From Madurella fahalii (Eukaryota > Ascomycota > Sordariomycetes > Sordariales): a stretch of 64,000 nucleotides of DNA. Position 1 is the stretch's first letter, and each line of letters opens with the position of its first letter. The translations under genes and the position numbers were made by a program. Shown here piece by piece: positions 56,038 to 64,000 of the stretch. Where the stretch lies: the NCBI GenBank assembly GCA_029876055.1, contig CM056874.1, forward strand, positions 6,882,001 through 6,946,000. Reading direction: 5' to 3'. The notes below the pieces were generated by a model. It searched no databases. It saw nothing but the letters and a program-made list of their open reading frames with translations, and was not told the origin of the DNA.

Positions 56038-58490
56038 TGACGTATCTGTTGCTGTTGGTATTTCTACTGGCCGCGGGGCAGGTTTGTAAGCGCAGGGGAT
56101 ATTGCACTAGGAGTAGCGCCGTCACCGAGTACTACTTGAGAATAACGGGGGTCAAGCTGTGCTGTCACCCTTTTGGACACTGCCCGTGTCAGTCCAAAGG
56201 ATTCCAGCTGTAACGTATGCGACGACGATTACAGGGGAGAGAGGGAGATTAGATCTATCCTAGGTGGTGATGAAGTCGGTTTTGGATAGGGGTATAGGCC
56301 ATTCTAGTGATTCCCTACGGTAGACCGCTAAGGATGGCGTTGCCTAATGATATTTAGGTGGTTTGAGGCCCAGTGGCGCTTGGAGATAAGTAGATTGTCT
56401 ATTTAACAGTTGAGTTGGTGTAGTTTGTGCTTCCCAGTCTTGAAAATAGGTCCGGTTTCTCATACATTCCTTAGTGAACTATAACCGCAATATGAATTCC
56501 CATTGGCCCCCGTTGTTTGGATTGGATTGGAACTGACGTGATTACCTCAAAGAGGTTGCGGATCATGGAAGTGTGAGGCTTTGTACCCTGCTCCTAGAGC
56601 AATAATGACACTCCATTGGTAGGTCCTGACTACTGATTCCTTTTTGTAAACCCAGTTTTTGACCCTTGTGTTTCAATCCCACACAATTCCTTTTGATGAG
56701 AGTATTGTTCAATGTTACAAGTTGTGTCATTGATAGCGGTAATGCGCCATTCACAATAGGCATTGTCGTGACCGTTTAGTTGTCAATGCTTTGTTACAGC
56801 GCATCTTTGTCTGGCGTTTATATATGTAGGGTAGATGTGCATCACAACCATCACCCTATTCTCTCATCCAGAGCAATTTCAGCGTAGAACAGCCCCTTGG
56901 AGAGCCATTCGCCGCCACTTCTTTTCACTGCATATCCTACAGTGCGGGTGAAGAGGTGTGCAGTCACCATCACGGTGCCTGTGTAAAGAGAAAGAGTAAG
57001 TCCGCTTACACACTGTCAAGCCCGTCATGCGTAGCATCGCTGACATCAAGGCATGGCAGGAGACGCAGGTCCTGATCATAGGTGTGTGGCTCTCAAAGTT
57101 GTTGTTCTGGCCTGGTAAAACGGAGGGGAACAACCTGTTCAACAATTTGAAGTCAGAGGGATACTTTGGCTTGGATCTGACGCCTACGGTAGAAGAGCAC
57201 TGCTCAGATGACGAAGCAGAGTATGACTACTGTGACAATGACGACAATGACAGCGATGACGGCGATGATGGTGAATACTTGTGCATAGGCCAGCAGTTGA
57301 GAAATGGATCTAGGAATAGGGTCTATGGTGAGTCCAGCCGCCAGATTCGGAGTCATCGGGCATACCTGTACTAAACATCAGAGTGATTATGGCCTGAATT
57401 TAAATGATTGAATGGCGCGGTTACAGTAAACACGATCGTTGAGTTCTCTTATGTAGTGTAAGCTAAACACTAGACACTCATGAAATGCTTTGTTTATGTC
57501 TTCATAACCTTTTTCTTGATCTGGGCCAGACTCAGGGGTTAGGCAACCAGTTTTTGACCTCTCCATTCAAGCATCACCCATTAGATAGCTAAGTTCCACT
57601 GCTTTTGTTTCAGTAGGGGTATAACGCGGAGTAAACGCTTGAGGGGAAATTTACTTGTCAACTCTCCTAGCGAGCATCCCCTAGACCAAGATGGAACTTC
57701 GAGCCCCGATCATGAGGACCTCCGGCTGCCGTGCTGCAATGTGACACAAAAGACAAGTTATGGGGTTGTCCGCCCCTCTATTTGCCTCTGCTGCATAATG
57801 TATCTCTGAACGACAAGAGTGCTATAATCGTTTCGTGTGGGATGAGTGAAAGTAAACACGGGAGATAGTTGCACCGAGGCGTGCATATCTTTGCTCGCGT
57901 CCTGCCGCATTTGAGACAGGGTAGTAGCGTGAAAGTGTGGGTTGCAGTAGCTTCCGTCTCGGCTGTAGTTCAGCTGTAGGATGGTGTCCGGCTTATTGTT
58001 CACTCCATGCTTCCAGCTTTAGTCGTGAGAGAACGCCGCTGCGCCGCATGGAACGTGGTCAGTTAATATGTGGGATTCAATACATCTCTTCGGTGGTTTC
58101 TTCCCATACAACTAGGCGAACTGTACGGCTTTCTTCGTAGCAGGACCGTGCCGCGCTGATGCTCTGGCTGAGACTGCACAAACGTCCCTAAGCATTCACT
58201 GGCTCTAAGCTCTCTACATAGCCAAGACGGACGTCCATATCCCGCCTCAACAACCCAGGCAAAGGTCTTTTTGTGAATCCAACTCCGGTACATAATAGCC
58301 GAGCACCAGAGCGTAGTAGATGCACCCTGCTTGGCCGGCCCCATGGCTGGGTCGGAAGCGCGGCGGCGGTGGCAGTGGTATGGATGACGCTCTCTTACTT
58401 TATATACCTTAACCCCTAGTTGTACATCTCACTGCTCAAGTCGTATGCCGAATCTCAGTTTCCAGAACTGGGACCTCGGTATAGGGCACG
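56038..58490. other. Long intergenic region, about 2.4 kb
   Basis: AT-richer than flanking genes. An ATG-started frame at 57027-57374 (115 codons) has an Asp-rich middle (DDEAEYDYCDNDDNDSDDGD) but no recognisable domain. No transposon or RNA gene is recognised. Confidence 0.5.
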
Positions 58491-60046
58491 ATGAGTCTCT
58501 CAACAGGGCTAGATTTTTGCGCCTTGCCGGCCCAGATACCACCCGAAGGCCAGGTATCGGATTTCGATGATCGGTCGAATATGCCTTCAATCATCATTGC
58601 CGTCTGCGTCGTTATGATGTCGTCGGCAGTCTTCCTAACGGCCGGAAGACTGTTTGCAAATAGGAGTCAGCTAGCGTGGAGCGACTGTAAGTCTCGATAT
58701 TAGCCTCGTTAATAACGTGAGAGCCCTCAGCTAAGACCGAAATGGTAGATTTATCGCTGGTAGCCCTCATATGTGCCCTTGCTGAGGGGAGTCTCATGCT
58801 GTCTCGTAAGAGCCCTGACCGCCTCGACCAATTCTCTCTTTACTAACGACGATCGTGTGGCTGCTAGAACTTCACGTTGCCCGCCACCAGTGGAATGTAC
58901 GGGGCTGCTGGATTCTCGGGGGCTACGTGAAAGTGAGCATCTAGCCCAAATCAACCGTTTGCTTCCGCGCTCACACCAGGGCGCACGACAGATCATCATT
59001 GTCCGGTCCATGTTCATGACAACGTCCCTACACTCCGCCAAAGCATCCATTTTCGTGCTCCTATCCCAGATCTTTACCATCCGACACCATATGAAGCTCG
59101 CGATCTGGGCCGGGTTGGTCGCAACCGTCCTTCTGTATCTGATGAACATCATTATCATTCTCTGCTACTTCACCCCGAGCCCCGGACAGACGTGGGATGA
59201 CGTGGTGTTGAGCGGCAAGGTGGACGGCAGCCTGGCCTGGACTGTTGCTTCATCTGTTCTTAACCTCGTGCTGAATCTCTACATCTTCTTCCTGCCATTG
59301 CCCATCATCGCCAGGCTTAGTTGGCCGTTAGAAAAACGGCTCAAGGTTGTGGCACTATTCTCAACGGCCTTCTTGTAAGTGAGAGACCACCGCACCTCTT
59401 GCCCATTGGGCGAGATGACTGCTGACAAGTCTCGGCGCAGAGCTGTCGTCGCCAACGCCGTGTCTCTTGTGTACAGAATATTCAACATGAGTAACTCGTC
59501 GGACAGAACGTGGAAGGTTGCCGCCATGATGCTCTGCATGTAAGTACCTGGCTCACAAGGGCTTGAACGAGCTCCCTACCTTAGTCTAGCTGGCTGACTC
59601 TGCTCTTCCCAAGTCTTGTCGAGATGCATGTAACAATCATTGTTGGCTCGGTGCCCGGCTTCTCCAAGTTCTGGCGGGTCTACGTTGCCCGCTGGGCACC
59701 GATTAAGACGCTGCGTTCTCAGCTGTATGGCAGCGGCCGAGCGACGCTCAGCAGGCCGGCCTCACAAATCAACAACACAAGGAACAAGCCGAGAACAGGG
59801 CGGGAAGATGGTCCAGCCCAACACCGGTATTTGGAGCTCAATGACTCATGGCTTATGAAGAGCAATGCGACCGTGGAGATAACGGCCAACGGCACTCTTG
59901 GGATACAACCATCGACAATGGTCGGCATTATCCGGACAGCGGATGTTGAGCAAGCGTCTTCGGAGTTGCCCCCGGAGAATGTAGCGGCTGGGCATGGAAT
60001 TGCTGGAGGGGTTATTCACGACCAGCAGAAACTGGTGTGCCGGTGA
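58491..60046 (+). CDS. Second PTH11-like / fungal rhodopsin-domain membrane protein
   Basis: Predicted 414 aa from six exons: 58491-58686, 58749-58805, 58868-58932, 58980-59374, 59441-59539 and 59614-60046. Seven hydrophobic segments are seen, beginning MPSIIIAVCVVMMSSAVFLT and YLSLVALICALAEGSLML. Family features are WSDYLSL, ARHQWNV, SAKASIFVLLSQIFTIRHHM and LNLYIFFLPLPIIARLSWP. The C-terminal tail is about 120 residues and holds sequons. Introns are 47-74 nt; GTAAGT-type donors dominate and ACTAACG precedes the second acceptor. Sequence differs from the gene at 6.1-7.5 kb (HQW rather than YGHGRH motif), so they are separate subfamilies, not a recent duplicate. Role unknown. Confidence 0.88.
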
Positions 60047-60529
60047 CGGCTAACTCGGAGGGGTGAACCTACGTTACCTGTTGGTAAGACGAAGCTGGGA
60101 TTCAGGTTCAATTCCCATCCAGAATAGAAGATGCTGGCCTGTAAATTGTAAGGCCAGACCGGGACGTAAAAGTGTCATACATACACTTACGTACTGGCCA
60201 GTATAAAATAAAGGAATGCCACAAAGCCGATGATGTCGATTCCGGAGCTGCCCCTCTTTCACCCCACCTCGGGATGCTGTCGCTCTGCAAGCTGCAAGCT
60301 GCAAGCTGCAACCGGTCACATCATTGCAAACTGCTGTGTCAAGCTGCCACTCTTTCCAAATTTTTTTTTTTTTTTTTTTTTGGGTAGCTGGGGTAGATAT
60401 AAGCGCTGCCCAGCTTCGGTCGTCTGATTCCGGCCTCATCCCATCCCTTTCCTACTCCAATATTGACAAACTCCCCATCATCATCTTCCTTCATCCCATC
60501 CAACCTACCCAAGAACAACACAACCCAAC
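60047..60529. other. Intergenic region with 7-bp tandem repeat and T21 run
   Basis: Holds three to four copies of a GCAAGCT heptamer at about 60287-60311 and T21 at 60361-60381. Presumably the promoter of the DsbA-like gene. Confidence 0.7.
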
Positions 60530-61269
60530 ATGGCTCTCCCACCGAAATTCAAAGGGCACCGTCTCCTCTTCACCGACGCCTCCTCGTCCTCCCCATCCAA
60601 TGAGCCCCTCCACACGCTCGATATTTACCTCGACTACGTCTGCCCCTTCTCAGCCAGTAACGTTCCCGCATCCCTTCGCTCCCCGTCCCTCTCCATACCT
60701 CTCCTCCATCTCCGGTAACTAACACCTGCACCTCACACCTCCTCCCCGGGACAGAAATATTCCGAACCCTCACGCAGCACGTCATCCCGCACATCCGCTC
60801 GTCCCCGACGCTCGCGCCGCGCGTCCAGCTCATCTTCCGCCAGCAGATCCAGCCGTGGCACCCGTCGTCGACGCTGGTCCACGAGGCCGCCCTAGCAGTG
60901 CAGCGCCTGGCCCCGCAGAAGTTCTGGGACTTCTCGACGGCTCTGTTCGAGCAGCAGGCCGCGTACTTTGACGAGGCGGTGCTCGACGAGCCCCGGAACC
61001 AGACGTACAAGCGGCTGGCCGAGCTGGCCCAGACAAGCGCCGGGCTGGACGCGGGGGAGGTCTACAAGCTCCTGGAGATCAAGGGCGGAGAGGCGCGGAA
61101 CCAGGGGAACGCGGTGACGGCTGACGTCAAAGTCATCACCAAGATGGCGAGGCTGGTTGGGGTGCACGTCACGCCGACGGTGGTATTCAACGGGGTGGTG
61201 GCGGGGGAGATTAGTAGCGGGATGACAGCGGAGCAGTGGGTTGAGTGGTTGGGAAAGAACATCGTTTGA
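60530..61269 (+). CDS. DsbA-like thioredoxin-fold protein with single active-site cysteine
   Basis: Predicted 213 aa from exons 60530-60656 and 60755-61269 (98-nt intron, donor GTAACG). IYLDYVCPFSA/KIFRTL is the redox-site region: CPFS, so the second cysteine of CxxC is replaced by serine. RVQLIFRQQIQPWHP, AALAVQRLAPQKFWDFSTAL and VHVTPTVVFNGVV (cis-Pro loop TPT) define the DsbA/2-hydroxychromene isomerase-type fold. No signal peptide, so likely cytosolic. Monothiol sites can act in glutathione-dependent reactions, but the reaction is not known. No other cysteine is visible in the C-terminal part. Confidence 0.85.
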
Positions 61270-61586
61270 ACAGAAAAGGAGCCCAGGAGAAGCAAACATT
61301 TTCTGCTATTTCTCCCTATCAGGAACCTAGTTAAGGTACCTAGTTCTCTCCCCCTCTCACACACTCTCACTCTCCCTCTCTTTCCCCCATCTATGCGCGA
61401 TTATGGCCTAGGTGAAAAGCAGGACAAGAATGCAGACGGGAAAAAGACTTGTAAACCCAGAGCCAATTCTCATGCGGTGATGCAGCGGTACACCTTGACA
61501 CCAGAGACTCTAGACAAGACAAAACGGAAAAAAGAAAAAGGGGTAGTGGGGATATTTACACACAAGGGGCCGACAGCCAGCTCCCT
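61270..61586. other. Convergent 3' intergenic region
   Basis: About 320 bp with a CT-rich low-complexity stretch at 61342-61386. No gene is supported. Confidence 0.6.
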
Positions 61587-62665
61587 CTACAAACGATCCA
61601 GCTTCCGCCGAATGTTTCTCGTCTTTCTCATCAGCTTCTTGTACTTCTTCTTCTTCATCCGGAGCTTGCGTTGCCGGCGCACGCTGATGGCCTGCATGGT
61701 GCGGCCCTGCTGCCGACGCGCCTCATCGTACCGAAGCTGGCGCTGCGCCAGGCGCTCCAGGAACGACCGTGGCTGAGGCTCCACGTCCTCGACCAGCTCC
61801 GGACTGTGCGCCTCCACCTTGTACTGTCCGTTGCCGTCGATTGTCTCCTCGATCGTAACCATGGCCTTGTAGATGCGCGTCTGCGGTTCTCTCTCGGTCG
61901 CCTCCTCGGCCATGGCGTTGTTGGCCGACTCAGCGTCGGTCTCGGCGAGTGGTTCCGGCGCGGGAGGCGGGGTGAACGGCAGGAAGTGGCCCGCCATCGA
62001 GTCCAATTGCAGATAGACGTTGGTCTCGGTTCCATCTTGGTGCTTCAGGTTGAGCTTTACCGTTCCATCCTCGGCATCCTGGACCTCCTGCCGCCCGTCG
62101 TTCATCTTGGATAGGGGCTCATCTAGAGTATGCACCGTCTGTGATAGCGTCGAAATGACATCGGCCATTTTGTGCCTGCGAGACTGGGCAAAAATCTCGG
62201 CAAAGGCATCTTCAGAGACGGTCTTTGGCAGGAGCTGCGTGACCGAGATGGGCCGGTGCAGGGCAAAGAAGGTGGATAGGGCGAGGGCTTGGACGGGTCA
62301 GCAACTAGGTTCAGAACCTACACAGCGTAATCAAGGAGGCCCCAAGACATACCTTCGTTCTTGATATGCCTAGTGCTGGGAACACTGGGAAGTTGAGGTA
62401 CCGGCTCCTTCGCCTTTCTCTTACGCTTCTCTCCCGTGGTCTTTGACTCTTCTGCGGGGACCGATGGCCGAGAGGTATAATCTCTGGACCCGTCGTCCGG
62501 GCTCGATGGTTTTGACGACGAATAGCGACGCTGGTGGACGCCAGCAGGTCTGTATGGCAGACTGTAGGCGACGGCGGCGCGCGGGACGGCTGATGCCACG
62601 GACGAGGCGGCTGGCGACTGAGGTGCTGCAGCGGCGACAACTCGCCTCACTGATGAGTTCAGCAT
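61587..62665 (-). CDS. COX24: Mitochondrial ribosomal protein mS38 (Cox24/Qri5, AURKAIP1 family)
   Basis: Predicted 337 aa from exons 62665-62353 and 62287-61587 (65-nt intron, GTATGT donor, CTGAC branch, AAG acceptor). The presequence MLNSSVRRVVAAAAPQSPAA continues to QRRYSSS. After the join come LALSTFFALHRPISVTQLLP and FAEIFAQSRR, conserved in fungal Cox24. The C-terminal 33 residues, SVRRQRKLRMKKKKYKKLMR then KTRNIRRKLDRL, are the diagnostic mS38 tail (DUF1713) that threads into the small-subunit rRNA. In yeast its loss affects COX1 mRNA splicing and cytochrome oxidase. The middle is acidic and variable. Confidence 0.93.
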
Positions 62666-64000
62666 GGTGAGTGATGGCCAGCTCCTAGCGGAGCAGCACA
62701 GGATGGACTTTTCGCTATGCAATTGAACTAGGTTCGCGGAGCGGAGCGGCGAGGTGCTTTGCGGCCCGCTAAGACGGGGTGCGAGACTCGAGAGGGCGTG
62801 TGGTGTTGAAGGACCAAGGCACCCGGTTCGACGCCTGCCAAAGTTCGCCTTGGTTGAAAGCCCTGTTGGCCGTTTCCGCTGGCGCTAAAAATGATCGCCT
62901 GAGGCTCGGCTGAAGGTACGTACTGCTGGTCTGTGCTTCTGCCGATTCAGGCCTTTCGCCTCGGGCCGATCAGTCTGTGCACTGTACGCAGTAAAGACGA
63001 ACGAGAGACAACATTCAGCTGGAGCAATGGAGAGAAGTCAGAAAGGCCACAACATAAATAATGGCCCCTTTATCCCTCTGACTCCTCCGTGAGAAACGGC
63101 GGCCTCATCACGTGGGATGTATTGCGGAGCATCCATGCTACACTCAGACGCCGACTCCGCTGCAGTTGCGCGATCGCCAAGAGAAACTGCCCGCGCCGAT
63201 ATGTATGCACCGCCGACCCCTCCTTTTTGCCTAGCCGACTACTGGCACTTTGAGGCCCTCCGGATATGCAGTATTTTGCATAGAGCGATGAAGGGGCTGA
63301 GTACTACTGTTTACCATTACAGCCCGGAGACTCCTGCCTCTCATAAGCAAGAGTGACGGCAGAGCAGCTTATCTTCAGAATTCCAGATTAGGAAAACGGC
63401 GACGGCTTTCAGGTGGCCAACTTTGTCGGTCACCGCGCCGGAAAACGCCTCGCTAGCCCCGCCATCCAATACGGCGCAGACGCCGCCAGAGCCCAGCCAT
63501 TTGACTCCACCTGGGATATGCTCTTGGGAACGAGTGATCTTCTCGGTCGAGAACCATGCGTCGCTGAACGGTCTCGGGTTCTATACTCCCCAGGCCTCCT
63601 GATCACCCCTTCCGCTGAGGCATTAATAGCTTGACTAGTAGACACAAGTCTCTATTTGTATTGTAGTTAGAATCGGTACTTACCGTAAATTGGGAATGTC
63701 TGTTGCCGGGTTTGCTTAGCCAAACCACCGCCTTCCCCCGCATGACATCATCCCTGGGTGCATGCGACTGTGGGGAACCACACCACGAGTCGCTCTTGAG
63801 TCGCTCTCGATGCTTGCCAACAGAGAGGTACCACTGAATGGCTGTTGTTCTCATCGCTACGAGCCGAATCTCATAATTCAGTCATTGATACTCACTGGGG
63901 TTGTGTTTCTCCTTGACAAACTAAGCTCTTCTCGTCGCGATATTAGTTTTTGTAAGAATGCTACCCAAGATCCTCGTGTAAGTCTTTGACGCCCCGGAGT
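62666..64000. other. Intergenic region to window end
   Basis: About 1.3 kb: mS38 promoter followed by DNA with only short frames (for example 63413-63634 and 63762-63989) lacking motifs. No RNA gene is recognised. Confidence 0.55.

Noticed and set aside
57027..57374. 115-codon frame with Asp-rich stretch
   Set aside because: The acidic run derives from a GAC/GAT-rich low-complexity tract; no other evidence.
60100..60125. tRNA B-box-like GGTTCAATTCC
   Set aside because: The flanks do not form a T-stem, and no acceptor stem or A box is found at the proper distance.
62815..62840. tRNA B-box-like GGTTCGACGCC
   Set aside because: T-stem fails after two pairs and no cloverleaf can be drawn.

Overview
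This window comes from a filamentous ascomycete, most likely a sordariomycete close to the Sordariales. Coding regions are GC-rich. Introns are short (about 47-114 nt) with GTRNGT-type donors and CTRAC-type branch sites. One transposon fragment shows the TA-rich decay typical of repeat-induced point mutation (RIP). The gene set (HET/ankyrin relic, PTH11-type rhodopsin proteins, But/FRE reductase, monocarboxylate-like MFS transporter) is typical of Pezizomycotina. Exon-intron structures were worked out by hand from splice motifs, frame continuity and recalled family sequences. The species is not identified.

Layout. 1-6.1 kb is a gene-poor accessory stretch. It starts inside a broken HET-type incompatibility gene with near-identical ankyrin repeats, followed by a RIP-degraded pogo/Fot1 transposase fragment and unassigned DNA. 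6.1-18.3 kb holds a PTH11-like membrane protein, a ferric reductase with an apparent C-terminal frameshift, a methyltransferase, an RraA-like aldolase-fold protein and a fungal single-pass membrane protein. 18.3-29.5 kb holds an MFS transporter, a WrbA/Alt a 7-type flavodoxin-like quinone reductase, a secreted amidase and YAE1, separated by wide intergenic DNA. 30-47 kb holds a conserved hypothetical protein, mitoribosomal uS8m, a disordered Ala/Pro/Ser-rich protein, LYS12, mitochondrial elongation factor G, a GPI-type aspartic protease and a PLP aminotransferase. 47-62.7 kb holds the EGF-ABC transporter ADP1, the mitoribosomal protein PET123/mS26 divergently paired with NOG2, a small cysteine-containing secreted protein, a second PTH11-like gene, a DsbA-like protein and mitoribosomal mS38 (COX24).

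How genes relate. There is no biosynthetic cluster. Core housekeeping functions dominate the right half: mitochondrial translation (uS8m, mS26, mS38, mEF-G), 60S ribosome maturation (NOG2, YAE1 through Rli1) and lysine synthesis (LYS12). The most notable find is inside NOG2. Its 414-nt fourth intron carries a double-guide H/ACA snoRNA that I can fold and match to the two most conserved pseudouridines of LSU rRNA helix 69. This corresponds to yeast snR191 (also in the NOG2 intron) and human U19. Its box H is imperfect and there is extra sequence between the two guide hairpins.
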